From Candidatus Thiosymbion ectosymbiont of Catanema sp. Cochon2018 (GTDB taxonomy: Bacteria; Pseudomonadota; Gammaproteobacteria; Chromatiales; Chromatiaceae), in assembly GCA_011392765.1 (NCBI GenBank), contig WYCW01000002.1:32917-96916 (forward strand): a DNA stretch of 64,000 nt. The letters are read 5' to 3'. Of the stretch, positions 53,139-64,000 are shown one piece after another; within the stretch, counting starts at the first letter, position 1; every line of letters starts with the position of its first letter. Under the pieces are notes generated by a model that worked only from the letters and a program-made list of their open reading frames with translations, made no database searches and was not told the DNA's origin. Made by a program: the position numbers and the translations under genes.

Positions 53139-53563
53139 TCCTTTTCCTGCTGTTGTTCGTCGGAGCACCCTTGATCGAGCTCTACTTTCTGATCCAGGTG
53201 AGCTCCCATATCGGCGCCTTGCCGACCATCGGCCTGTCCATCTTCACCGCCCTGCTCGGCGGCGCACTGGTCCGGATCCAGGGCTTTTCGGTGCTCATGC
53301 GGGTCCGCGACGCCATGGAACGGAACCGGATGCCGGCCCTGGAACTGCTCGACGGGGCGGTGTTGTTGGTAGCGGGCCTGGTCCTGCTGCTGCCGGGGTT
53401 CGTTACCGACATCCTCGGTTTTCTGTTACTCGTTCCGGAGTTACGCCGGCTCTTGATCGCGCGCGTCCTCCATCCGGCTCCCGATCGAACGCCGCCTGAC
53501 GAGGGTCCGAACCGCCCCGGTCCACGGGTGATCGAGGGCGAATTCCGTCGCGAGGGGGATTGA
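53135..53563 (+). CDS. fxsA: FxsA family membrane protein
   Basis: A 142-residue inner-membrane protein. The signature segments are FLLLFVGAPLIELYFLIQVS, LPTIGLSIFTALLGGALVR and LLPGFVTDILGFLLLVPELR, giving three to four helices, with a charged tail. FxsA overproduction relieves exclusion of phage T7 by the F plasmid in E. coli. It starts with GTG 53135, overlapping the giant gene's TGA (GTGA). In relatives fxsA lies near cutA/dsbD or groESL, so this is probably the far side of the block interrupted by the cluster. Confidence 0.92.
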   Translation: MILFLLLFVGAPLIELYFLIQVSSHIGALPTIGLSIFTALLGGALVRIQGFSVLMRVRDAMERNRMPALELLDGAVLLVAGLVLLLPGFVTDILGFLLLVPELRRLLIARVLHPAPDRTPPDEGPNRPGPRVIEGEFRREGD

Positions 53564-54354
53564 ACGGCTAGAACGCTCATGGAAGAGCTGAACCGAATCG
53601 GGCATGAATCATGAAATTTCCCTATGGTATTGTCGATTTTTATGGGTTGATTACGGAAGGTTATTTCTACGCCGATCGTACGGATCGCATCACCTCCCTT
53701 GAAAAAGCGGGCAAACACCTCCTGTTCCTGCACCCACGCCGGTTCGGAAAAAGCCTGGTGCTGTCGATGCTGGAAAACTACTACGACCTGGCAAGGCTGG
53801 ACGAGTTCGAGCAACTGTTCGGGTGCCTGAAGATCGGCGAAAACCCTACCCCGCTGCACAACCGCTACTTCGTGATGTGGTGGGATTTTTCCATGGTGGC
53901 TTCCCATGGCGATATCCAGGCCGCCGTTATCCGAAACAGCTCTTGGACAGCAATCTGACCATGGATCGAGGCAAGATGCATTACATCTCCCGGTTACCGA
54001 AGGGCCGGGAACTCATCTTCGATGCCCTGACGGAAACGGAATCCGTAACCATCTTCGAGCTAGCCGATCGCTTCGGCGTAGAAGACATGCTCTATGCCCC
54101 CAAGGACACCGGCTTTGCCGCCTCACTCCTGCATTACTTCGGCATCCTGACCCTGGGTGGCATGACGCCCTTCGGCGAGCTCATTCTGACCATCCCCAAC
54201 CTGGTCATCCGCAAGCTCTATGCGGAACAGATTCAGGAAATGTTACTGCCCGAAGGAAGGGATGGGGACTTAGCACGTCGGGCCGCCGAGGCCCTGTACC
54301 AGCGCGGCGACCTGCAACCCCTGTGCGACTTCGTGGAGCAGAAGTATTTCAAGG

Positions 54355-55923
54355 CAACGGTGTCCGGCTCCCCGTCATAGGTACGCCAATAATAACGGCC
54401 GTAGGTGGCGATCATAGAGCGTCTGGGAAGCTGGCTGATGGAAACAGTGTTTGAAGAACCGAAGCACTTGGCGGCTGACCTTGGATGTGTAGCGGAAGAG
54501 GGCAGCACTCCAATCGGGACGGTCGGTTCCGTCGGTGTCGGCGGTTTGCCGCTGGTCCTGTTTGCGCAACGCCTTCTCATCGGCAACGCCGTGGGCCCCC
54601 ATCTTGCGGTGCACAAACAGCGCCACCAGGAGACTGGTGACCATGGCGAGGCGGGCCTGATTGGCGATGGCCACCGGGCTGGCGCCCCAGGCTTTGGCGA
54701 GGCTGAAGTCATTCTTCCCGGTGTCGAAACATTTCTCCTCCTCCCAGCGGCGGGAAGAGAGGAAGGCGATGAGTCCGGGCGCCAAAGCAAACTCGTTAGT
54801 CAGGAATTCCACCTGATGGCCGCGCCGGGTATGGTAGGTGATCAGGCGCCAGGGGGCGCGCGAACTGCGCAAGGTGATCCGCAAATCCTTCACCACGCCT
54901 TCGTTGACCGGCACCTCGGGCACCGGCCTGTCCTCGGTGGAATCGACACGCAAGCTACTTTTCATGCGGGTAATGATGGTAATCCCCGCATGTTTCTTCT
55001 TTCGGTTCCAGAAGGCGGCATCAATAAAGGCACGGTCAACCAGCCACAAGGCCTGACGGTGCCGGGTCAGAGCCGATTCGGATGCGTCATAATCGCGCAA
55101 CAACCTCATCTCGTGGCGGCTGCGGGTCTCGACGTGGACATCGGCGATACAACCCAGCCGCACCTCATAAAAACTCAGCAAGGCGTGTCCCTTGGGGTTA
55201 TCCTCACCCCCGTGGCTGGGCGTACAACGCCCCTAGTGGGCACTTTCGGTGTGGTAAGTGCCATCCATCGCGTACACCGGGCGTCCTTCCAGCGCGGCGA
55301 ATTCCGCCAATCGATCCGGCAAAACCGCTCGGGCCTCGGACAACAGCGGTGGCAGCAGGACCTCCAAGACACGACCTCGACGCGGCGACGAAAGTGCATC
55401 CGACCAAGTGGAACGCGCCAGCGGCGGTTGCAACGCGTCTCCCGGCTCCAGATGCAGCAGGGATTGCACCTGCTCGCGCAAGGTTGGCATCCCTTGCAGA
55501 TGGCGCAGTATCCCCAACGTAATGAAATCAGCCATGCTCAACACGCGCGTGAACGCGTGCGAACCGCGCACCCGCGCCAAGGCCTTCGTCACGGGTGCCA
55601 GCAATTCACCCAAGACGGTTTGATTCAGGAGGCTGTCCATCAAAGCAGTCAAGCGTTTAGTATTCATAGGGTACTCTGATAAGTTGTTGTTTTACAACAA
55701 AAAATCGTGCGCCCCCTGAGCAACCGTTGTCAAGTATTTTTTGCCATTTTCTTGCGTTTTTAGGGGCTAAATTTCACCGCAGAATTCACCATCCGAGAGC
55801 GCCGTTCAATTGGTTTGCTGGCATTTTTCATGGCATGAGCACGGGAGCCGCCTACGGGATCAACTGACCCGGTCTCATCGCCTAAAAAATCACGCCGCTC
55901 GAAAAGTAAACCGGACACCGTTG
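54355..55923 (-). mobile_element. IS4-like insertion sequence with 8-bp target duplication
   Basis: 1,569 bp with perfect 13-bp terminal inverted repeats, CAACGGTGTCCGG (54355-54367) and CCGGACACCGTTG (55911-55923). The target duplication is TTTCAAGG at 54347-54354 and 55924-55931. It carries one transposase frame on the minus strand. The clean ends and target repeats indicate a recent insertion relative to the others in the window. Confidence 0.93.
54375..55667 (-). pseudogene. IS4-like transposase with in-frame stop
   Basis: About 430 residues if read through. The first part MNTKRLTALMDSLLNQTVLG to the DDE strand PVYAMDGTYHTESAH ends at a TAG (55233). The same phase continues GRCTPSHGGEDNPKGHALLS into LWLVDRAFIDAAFWNRKKKH (second Asp) and RRWEEEKCFDTGKNDF (Glu region). 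A single stop therefore separates the catalytic residues. Either the copy is inactive, or there is a read error or an amber readthrough. IS4-like is the best family call, from the DDE spacing and the WEEEKCFD region. Confidence 0.8.
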
Positions 55924-56356
55924 TTTCAAGGTCTTCAGCAACCGCGATTACGCCTGGAGCAATGAGCTGACCGTCAGGACCGCCTTTCTGACCCTGCTCT
56001 TCAACGACACCCTCTACATCATGGAATCGGAGGCGGAGATCGAACGCGGCCATGCGGATCTGACCCTGATCGTGCGCCCGGACAGGCGTCAGTACCAGGT
56101 GCTGGATATCCTCATCGAGTTCAAATTCGTCTCCCTGAAAGAAGCCGGGCTCGATGGTAAGATACTGGAAACAATGGATCGTGAGGCCCTGCGGGCACTG
56201 CCCGCGGTACAAAGCAAACAACGCGAAGCCGAAGCCGGTCTGGCGCGCTATCGGGCCAGGTTGCAGGCCAAACTCGGCGATCTGCTGTACCTGCACAGCT
56301 TCAGTGTAGTGGCGGTGGGATTCGAGCGCTTGGTGTCTTCATCATCGGAGTCATAG

Positions 56357-56676
56357 GCTCGATCGGGCAGTCCGGCCACCGGTTCCTCCCTTGGCGTTGT
56401 AGGATTCCTGAATCCGTGAGGTAAAATTCTCCGGCTTCCATGCTCCGGAGAAAGTATTACTGGATTTTGAGATCTGATGGGACAGGACACTTAAACCTTA
56501 GGTTATTGCTGGGTTTTGGCCGTCCCTGGCCGCAACCCAGCCTACAGCCTACGATCCCTTTTTAGACAGTCTCTTAACCACTACCCCTGGATTTTACCTC
56601 ACGGATCCGGAGGATCGTCCCGACAAACATGAAAAATAAGCCGTAACGAGGCGCTACGACGTTACGGAGTTCAGCC
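56357..56676. other. Intergenic region with repeat fragment
   Basis: No gene. A fragment of the GGTAGGCTGGGTT repeat family lies at about 56509-56577 (GCTGGGTTTTGGCCGTCC... to TTTTTAGACAGTCTC). The last 40 bp hold the PKS ribosome-binding site ACGGAG (56665-56670) before GTG 56677. Confidence 0.55.
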
Positions 56677-57228
56677 GTGAATAATCACAACCCCGCTCAA
56701 TCGGCCACCCTGGTCGACCTGCTCCGCCATCGGGCACAAGCGCAACCCGACAAGACAGCCTACACCTTCCTCAAGGATGGCGAGATCGAGGAGGCCAGCT
56801 TCACTTACGCACAACTGGACCACCAGGCACGCGCCATTGCCGCCCGACTCCAAGGTGTAACCACCGCCGGCGAGCGAGCCCTCTTGTTCTATCCCCAGGG
56901 ACTCGACTATATCGCCGCCTTTTTCGGTTGCCTGTATGCGAGTGTAATAGCGGTGCCCACCTATCCGCCCCGACGCAACCGGCCCGATTCGCGTCTTGCC
57001 GCCATCGCCGCCGATGCACAGGCAATGGTGGTATTGACAACCGCTGAAATCCTATCCGATTCGGAACCACGCCTGGTCCAAACCCCGGAGCTGAAAGACC
57101 GACAATGGCTGGCCACCGATAGTCTTGCCAATGGACTGGCCAGGGATTGGCGGGTACCCGACATCGGTCATGAGACGCTGGCCTTTCTGCAATATACCTC
57201 CGGGTCGACGGGTATACCAAGGGGGTGA
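56677..57228 (+). pseudogene. Fatty acyl-AMP ligase, N-terminal fragment
   Basis: The first 183 residues of a FAAL-type adenylation domain that loads a PKS: LVDLLRHRAQAQPDKTAYTF, IAVPTYPPRRNRPDSRLAAI (a FAAL hallmark) and FLQYTSGSTGIPRG (A3 motif). The frame stops at 57226-57228. The natural continuation GVMVSHGNLLHN is in the next frame. The expected text needs six G where only five are present (57221-57225), so one base is missing. It starts at GTG 56677 with ACGGAG upstream. Loss of one G in a homopolymer may be real or a read error. Confidence 0.85.
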
Positions 57229-58883
57229 TGGTCAGTCACGGTAACCTATTGCACAACTCGGCCTATACGACTTCTATCTGGCAGTACGATTCGGGAAGTG
57301 TCATGGTAACCTGGTTGCCGATCTTCCATGATATGGGCCTCATCTTTGGAATACTTCAGCCTCTCTACCAGGGTTTCCCCTGTTACCTCATGTCTCCTGC
57401 CGCCTTCGTGCAACGGCCCTTTCGATGGCTTCAAGCTATTTCACGTTACCACGCGACCCACAGTGCCGCGCCCAACTTTGCCTACGAACTCTGTGTCGAC
57501 AAGATCACGGAAGCGCAACGCGTTACCCTGGATTTGAGTCGTTGGCAGATGGGTTTGAACGGCGCCGAGCCGGTAAGGGCCGAGACGTTCAGAAGATTCA
57601 ACGAGTACTTCGAACCATGTGGTTTGAAACCAACGACGCTTTGTCATGGTTATGGTCTCGCTGAAGCTACCCTGGTGGTTGGAGGGGCGAAAAAATCGGA
57701 TTTACCTACTTATTATCGAATCCAAACCGATGCATTCGAGAAACATCATCGCGTGATAATCGCAACAGAGGATGAACAAGACGCACAAACCCTGATCGGT
57801 TGTGGTTATCCGGCGCTCGACGCCAAGGTCGTCATTGCCAATCCGGATACATTGACGCAATGTCGACCCGATGAAGTGGGGGAGATCTGGCTATCGAGTC
57901 CCAGCGTCGCCCATGGCTACTGGCAGCGATCGGTCGAGACAACCGAGACCTTCCAGGCCTATCTCGCCGACACCGGCGAAGGACCTTTCCTGCGTACCGG
58001 AGACCTGGGTTTTCTGAGAGACGGCGAATTATTCGTTACCGGTCGGCTCAAGGACCTCATCATCATTCACGGGCAAAACCATTATCCTCAGGATATCGAA
58101 GCCACCGTGGAACGGGCGGTGGATTTCGTCAGATTCTTTTTCTGGCATGAATATGATGAGACGAGCGAGACGGCTGCAAGGGCTGACGACGCCAGCCTGT
58201 CGGTGCTGAGCTATATCCGGGAGCACGACCCGTCCCTGAACCGGACCCGCCGGCTGATTCATGACCGCCTGGTGAGCTATCTCAAGCAAGCGGAACACCT
58301 GGGCGTGGACCGGGTAGACTATGACCGTTCCTTTACTTCATTGGGTATCGATTTCCTGGGGATCGCGACCGTCAGGGGGGAGCTTGAAAAGGCGTTTGGA
58401 AGGCCGTTGAGCCTGGATGCGATCTATGAATTCGACACTGTCAACAAGCTGGCGGCTTATATCGAATCCGCCGGCGATGCGGGCAAGCTAGAGCGCATCA
58501 TTACCGGTTGGTTAACCACCCGCATCGGGCATGTGGCCGACATCCCTCCGGATGAAGTCGATACCCGACGTCCTTTCCTGGACTATGGGCTAGGTTCCGC
58601 CACCGCGACGGACCTGCTGAAGGAACTGGGCGAATGGCTGGGCAAACCGCTTGCCGCGACCCTTGCCTACGACTATCCGACTATCGACGCTATAGCACGG
58701 TATCTGGCCGGGTCCCAAGTGCCGGTATCAGGCCCCGCTTTCCATAAAACACTTACTGATACTGCCGCCACTGCCATCATCGGCATGGGCGCAGCAACGG
58801 GCTCACCGCCCCCAATGGTCCGGCCCAACAGGCGGTTGTTCGTCAGGCCTTGGCCAATGCCGGGGTGGCCGCTCAGGAGATAG
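57225..58883 (+). pseudogene. FAAL C-terminal part, two ACPs and KS stub
   Basis: Continues the FAAL domain: VSHGNLLHNSAYTTSIWQYD, LPIFHDMGLIFGILQPLYQG, HGYGLAEATLVV, GEIWLSSPSVAHGYW and FLRTGDLGFLRDGELFVTGR. Two carrier-type regions follow. The first, FTSLGIDFLGIATVRGELEK, has no DSL serine in the usual place, reading GIDFLG instead. The second, DYGLGSATATDLLKELGEWL, does contain a Ser. Then the first residues of a ketosynthase, TAIIGMG, run out of phase at about 58790. Read alone it stops at 58883. A fused protein with the previous fragment would carry an intact FAAL if the one-base loss at 57221-57225 were repaired. Confidence 0.75.
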
Positions 58884-61800
58884 GCTATGTCGAGGCCCAC
58901 GGCACCGGCACCCCACTCGGCGATCCCATCGAGTTCGATTCGCTCAAGGCGGTCCTGGCGCCCGGTCGCTCGTCCGATGAGACCTGTTGGATCGGTTCTG
59001 TCAAGACCAATATCGGTCACCTGGAGGCCGCCGCCGGGATTGCTGGTGTGATCAAAACGGTATTGGCCTTTCAACACCAGGAAATCCCACCCCATCTGCA
59101 CCTCAAGGAGATCAATCCGCACCTGGACATAGGGGATGCCCCCCTCTCGATCCCAACGGAACCGATGCCCTGGCCAGGTAAACAGAGGCTCGCCGGGGTA
59201 AGTTCCTTCGGCATGAGCGGCACCAATGTCCATGTGGTGTTGGAAGCGGCCCCGGTCATTGGTGACGAATCACCGGTTACCGAGTCGGAACGTCCATGTC
59301 ATTTATTGACGCTGTCGGCCAAGAACGAAGAGGCACTGCGCGAGCTGGCAGGGAGCTACGCAACCTGGTTGGATGCCCATCCGGAGACGCCACTGGCCGA
59401 TGTCTGTTTCACGGCCAATACGGGACGCTCCCATTTCGAGCATCGCCTCGCCCTGGTTGCCGATTCCCCGGAAAAGGCACGGGAGCAGTTGCACGCAGCC
59501 AGTTACATCGTCGGGACTGCCGCTCGGGAAAGGCCCAGGATCGCCTCCCTGTTCACCGGGCAAGGTTCTCAGTATGGGGGCATGGGCAGGCAACTCTACG
59601 AGACAGAACCGCTCTTTCGCCGGACCCTCGATGAATGCGACGCCATCCTGCGCCCGCTGGATGTCCCCTTACTCGATCTCCTCTATCCCAAGGCCAAAGA
59701 GCCGGATACCGGTTCCCCGGATCGAACCCTGGATCGGACCGTCTACACGCAGCCGGCCCTGTTCGCCCTGGAATATGCCCTGGCCCGGTTGTGGCAATCC
59801 TGGGGCCTTATACCCGATGCCGTCATGGGGCACAGCGTCGGGGAATATGCCGCCGCTTGCATCGCCGGGGTCTTCGGCCTGGAGGATGGTCTGAAACTGA
59901 TCGCGGCACGGGGCCGCCTGATGCAGACCCGGTGTGAGACGGGCGAGATGCAGGCCCTGCCGGTAGGGGAGGGCGAGGCCCACGAGCTTATTGCGCCTTT
60001 CGCGGAAGAAGCCTCCATTGCCGCCATCAATGGCCCTGCAAGTGTGGTCATCTCCGGTACTCACCGCGCCATGGAAGAATTGGCAGCGACCCTTGCCGCC
60101 AGCGGTATAAAGGCTAAACCGTTACCCGTTTCCCATGCCTTTCACTCAGGCCTCATGGGGCCCATGCTGGCTAAGTTCAGGGAGGCAGCAAGCGCGATCA
60201 TCTATGCCGAACCGACGATTCTCCTATGCTCCAATGTCACGGGCGAGCTGGCTACCGAGGAGATCACCACCCCGGGCTATTGGGTGCGGCATGTGCGCCA
60301 GCCGGTACGTTTTGCCGCGAGCATAAAAACCCTGTACGACCAGGGTTTCGCAACCTTCCTGGAGATCGGCCCGCGGCCGGCCCTGCTAGGCATGGCCCGT
60401 CAGTGTCTACCCGATGGTTCCGCTAGCACGCGGATAACCTGGCTCCCGAGTCTGCGCGAGGGACAGCCGGACTGGCGGGTGCTGCTGCAAAGCCTGGGAA
60501 CCTGGTACACGCAGGGGGGCGCTGTGGACTGGGCGGCCATCGATAAGGGTTATTCCCGGCGCAAGGTGAGTCTCCCCACCTATCCCTTCCAGCGGTGCCG
60601 CTGTTGGGTGGATGAAGGGCGGGATGAGAAAAAAGCGGCATCCTTGCCTTTAGGGGATTCCTCGTTCGCCGGGGCTATCGGCGGGGAACATGCACCTGGA
60701 ATGCCGGCGCCCTCGCCGGCATGGGGGCAACCGGCAACCGCTACCCCGAACCCGTATCTCATGGGAAATCAGGACTCACCATCCGCCACCGATGATTTGC
60801 TCGCCGATTTCGAGGCGGTAACCCTGCGTGAACCGGCGGGTGTAGAGGCGGGATGGGTTGCCGTGACCGTCCCGCCCGCGTTCGGACGCAACGACCTTAC
60901 GCCCTTGATCGAACAGCTCGCAACAATGCGACAGACCATCGTCCTGCGCCGCAGTGAAGGCAGCGAGCATTTCTGCCTCGGAATGGATCTCGGTGCAAGT
61001 GGATCCGACGCTGTGGCGCTAAGTGACGTACTCGAACAATTCCAGCGTCTCGGGCAGTGCATCCGTTCAAGACCGATGCCGGTCATCTGTGTGGTCGCAG
61101 GGGCCTGCCGCGGTGGCGGCATGTTGTTCCCGAGCCTGGCCACCACCGTGCTGGCAACCGAAGATGCCTCTTTCGGCTTTCCGGATATCCGTCGGGGTAG
61201 GCTGCCTGGATTGGTGAGTGTCGCAGCCAGACAGCGGCTTTCTGAGGCCCAGTGCAGACACTACATACTCACGGGCGACCGTTTCGATGCGAATACCGCC
61301 AAGGCGATGGGTTTCGTGGATTTCATTGGATCAGCAAGCGAAGTCGAGAAGGAACTCAAACGTCTGCTGGGCCGGTTCAACACCATCGCGCCGGAACTGC
61401 TCGCGGCCGGTAAGCAAGGAATGCCAAGTGCGACGGAAGAAACGGCGTTGCTTGCCATGGGTGGATTCGGTCGTCGGGAAACCGCGCGCAAACACACATC
61501 CGAACCTTTGGTGGAGATAAAGCATCAGCCGGATACCGGCGTATTGGTGATTACGCTCAACGACCCGCTCCACAGCAACGCAATGAGTCCGGATATCGCC
61601 GATGATCTGCGTCGGGCCATCGCAGCGGCCAAGGCCATGGGTGATTCGGTGCGCGCCCTGGTCTTTCAAGGAAATGGCAAACACTTCTGCACCGGCGCCA
61701 ACTCCTATAGCCTCGTTCCATATATCAAGGGGCTACCGATACTGACGGCAGGCCACGTCATGTATGAAATCTACCGGGCCTTCGTGGGTATTCGTGAGCT

Positions 61801-64000
61801 CGGGGCGCCGGTGGTATGCGCCCTGCACGGCAAGGTGGTCGATGGGGGATTCGCGGCCATGTTGAATGCCGATTATCGCATCGCCGCCCAATCCACTATT
61901 TTTAACTACGGAAACCTGCCGCGTGGCACCTGTCCGGGCATGTTGTTGTCCAATAATCCGGAGCGCATGACCGGTTTGCATCGGGCGCTGGATCTCTATC
62001 TGAACGACTATACCCTCACGGCCGAACAGGCGCGGCAAAGCGGACTCGTTCACGAAGTAGTCCCCGATGCAGCGGCGGCAAAAAAGCGCGCGCTGCAAAT
62101 GGCCGCATGGCTGGCCGGCTTCCCATCCATGGGCGTGAAGGCTACCCTCGACTTGATGCGACCGCCGCTCGATGAGGCACGCTTGGCCAGGGAATGCGTT
62201 GGATTGGCCCGCTGCATTACCCAGGGCAACGCATTCGATTCCGGTTGGCAGATACCGGCGCGATATATGGATGACACACTGCTTGCAGGGATGGCATCGC
62301 CGTCGGACACTTATCCGGCAGGGGGTGTATCCATCCCGGGCTCTCCGGTATCCATGACCCCCACGAGAAATCATCAGGTCGCAACACCGCAGTATTTCCC
62401 TCCAGGCACGAACGTTGGGAGACCCGCCAATCGATCACGCAACGTGGGTATCCACGCCATGGAGCTGTATTTTCCCAACTTCATGGTCCACCAAAGCGAC
62501 ATGGAAAAGCGCGATGGCGTAGAAGGCAAGTACACGGTGGGTTTGCTTCAGGAGGCCATTACCTTTTGCGGTGACGATGAGGATGCGGTTTCCATGGCAA
62601 TGACGGTCGTTTTGCGTCTGATGAAACGCCATAGGATCGGATGGGACCGGATCGGACGCCTCGAGGTCGGCACTGAAAGTCTTGTGGATCGCAGCAAGAG
62701 TATCAAGACGCACTTGATGGAACTGTTCGAAAGCCACGGACAATGCGACATCGAAGGGGTCGATACCTATACCGCCTGCTACGGTGGCACGGCCGCCCTC
62801 TTCAATACGGTGGCCTGGTGTCAGAGCGATGCCTGGGATGGCCGCTTCGGTATCGTCATTGCCGTCGATATCGCCGATCTCAGTGAGAAATACGCCTTCT
62901 TAAACGGCGCCGGCGCCGTGGCCATGCTGATAGGTCCCGATGCCCCCGTCGTGATGCTGCCCGAACGCGGCAGCCACATGATCCATAACTGGGATTTCTA
63001 CAAACCGGTCGGGTGGAAGGAGTCCTTCCCGATAATGCCCGACGGTCAGCATACCGTCGAGGTCTACATGGATTGCCTGACCGGTTGCCAGAAGGCCCTC
63101 ACCGCACGGCTCGGAGGTATGAATCTGCTAAGGCACGACGATTACTTTGCATTCCATTCCACCGGCAGTTATCTTGCCAAGCGCGGGTTCGAGCGTCTTG
63201 CAAGGAATGTCGAACCGGATCTGTCGCGCGAGGAACTGCAAGCCCTGTACCAACAGAAAGTCTATCCCGGCACCCTGCTCACAAGACAGCTCGGTTCTAC
63301 CTACACGGCGTCCGTCTATATCGCCCTCTATTCACTGTTTCTCCACCGGTTCGACGCCATTGCCGGAAAAACCATCTGCGTCTATTCATACGGCGGCGGT
63401 TCCGCGTCATCCCTCTACCGGCTGCGGGTGATGCGTCCGCCTGTCATCAATCGGGCCATCCCCGAACAATTAGAAAGGCGTGTGCGCCTCGATTCGCAGC
63501 AGTATCCGGCCCTTGCCGATCGGTATTCTTCTGCTTACGGTCGTTTCGATTTTGTCCCGGATGATCGCGGTGACCGTCAGGCGGATACCTTCTATCTCGA
63601 ACGAGTCGATGAATGGGGGCGACGTTTCTATACCGATGTATCCCAGGTAGAAGCCAATTTCCTCCCGGAGCAACCATCGGCATCCGTCGAGTTCGCCGGG
63701 GAGTCGAAGGAGATGCTATCCGAGTCGGATGGGTCACCCGCGTCTGTGTCGAGCGATTTCGTCGAGGAGTTGAAAAGGGTATCCCCCGAAAAACAACGGG
63801 ATCATTTGAGCATCCATATTCAATCCGAGCTCAACAAGTTACTTGGTTTCGGACCCGGAGAATCCATCGATTTCCACAAGGGATTTTTCGATTTGGGGAT
63901 GGATTCATTGATGGTGGTGGAATTGGGAGATCGTTTGAAAACCAGTCTGGGATGCGCGCTGCCATCCACACTGTTGTTCAAATATCCCACGCTCGAGGCA
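58793..64000 (+). pseudogene. PKS: truncated KS, AT, two ECH, HMGS-like, ACP (open at window end)
   Basis: One open frame to the last base. It begins inside a ketosynthase: SNGLTAPNGPAQQAVVRQAL, VEAHGTGTPLGDPIE and KTNIGHLEAAAGIAG (both His kept), but the Cys half of the KS is deleted. Next is an acyltransferase (about 59530-60470): GHSVGEYAAACIAG and HAFHS, which suggests malonyl-CoA. Two crotonase domains follow, ECH-a (about 60780-61400, GACRGGGMLFPSLA) and ECH-b (about 61500-62270, FCTGANSYSL, VVDGGFAAML). An HMG-CoA-synthase-like domain (about 62440-63650) has catalytic-type Glu in VGTESLVDRSKSIK, Cys in TYTACYGGTAALF and His in YFAFHSTGSYLAK. An ACP with FDLGMDSLMVVE is cut by the window end. 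The order is that of a beta-branching cassette, here within one chain. The KS deletion probably makes the module inactive. Confidence 0.82.

Larger units (their letters stand above)
53611..56356 (+). pseudogene. AAA-ATPase/PD-(D/E)XK nuclease gene, deleted and IS-split
   Basis: A broken copy of the AAA_9-type ATPase with C-terminal PD-(D/E)XK nuclease found in multicopy in many bacteria. Part 1 (53611 to about 53925) has LHPRRFGKSLVLSMLENYYD (Walker A) and WWDFSMVASHGDIQA. Then a large internal deletion with a phase change leads to part 2 (about 53950-54354): DRGKMHYISRLPKGRELIFD to FVEQKYFK. An IS follows. Part 3 (55924-56356) resumes exactly with FKVFSNRDYAWSNELTVRT and the nuclease core ADLTLIVRPD...LDILIEFKF. 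Removing the IS and one target copy restores part 2-part 3, so the IS came into an already or later deleted gene. Confidence 0.85.

Noticed and set aside
57221-57230. Programmed frameshift in the FAAL gene
   Set aside because: No slippery heptamer with downstream structure is seen, and the expected product is restored by one G in a homopolymer. Deletion or read error is simpler.

Overview
The window is GC-rich (roughly 60% by eye) DNA that looks like a gammaproteobacterial chromosome. The gene order aroQ-accB-accC, the dsbD/cutA pair and a nearby fxsA are typical of that class. Relatives of the purple-sulfur or sulfur-oxidising type are plausible, but I cannot name a genus. No tRNA, rRNA or CRISPR array was found.

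Layout. Positions 1-6.4 kb are an accessory zone: an ISAs1 transposase remnant, a decayed IS1, a TPR membrane protein, two antitoxin-like genes without recognisable toxins, a Uma2 nuclease and a small aspartic protease, separated by short mobile repeats. At 6.4-7.9 kb a type-44-like toxin faces a small membrane protein. At 8.2-15.2 kb lie an MMPL/RND exporter, a glycine-zipper lipoprotein, a Ca/Na antiporter, cobyric acid synthase and an Hsp20 whose start site sits in a ROSE-like RNA thermometer hairpin. At 15.9-19.9 kb are gatA, accC, accB and aroQ on the minus strand. At 20-23.3 kb is a toxin/immunity island with several broken genes. Then follow tlpA (23.4-24.0), an AT-rich radical SAM-SIR2-FCD fusion gene (24.1-26.5), dsbD and cutA (26.9-29.2).

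From 30.0 to 53.1 kb runs a large same-strand cluster of nine genes: SEFIR-FGE-sulfatase, a degenerate STAND-like helical protein, a protein with repeated SPFH-like modules, an unknown, a MoxR AAA+ ATPase, four unknown coiled-coil/membrane proteins (counting the giant), ending in a 2,731-residue membrane-anchored propeller-like protein with a peptidoglycan-binding C terminus. Its last codons overlap fxsA. The domain mix recalls NTP-dependent bacterial conflict systems, but I do not recognise this assembly as a described system.

From 53.6 to 56.4 kb is an AAA-ATPase/PD-(D/E)XK pseudogene split by an IS4-like element with clear terminal repeats and an 8-bp target duplication. From 56.7 kb to the window end is a decaying polyketide megasynthase: fatty acyl-AMP ligase, two ACPs, a KS with its centre deleted, AT, two enoyl-CoA hydratase-like domains, an HMG-CoA-synthase-like domain and ACP. 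It is a beta-branching cassette fused in cis.

The most notable candidates are the radical SAM-SIR2-FCD fusion, the 23-kb SEFIR/MoxR/SPFH cluster and the cis beta-branching PKS. Accessory DNA appears to interrupt an otherwise conserved housekeeping block (fxsA / cutA-dsbD-tlpA-aroQ-accBC) at three points. At least five families of small non-autonomous repeats are scattered through the window.
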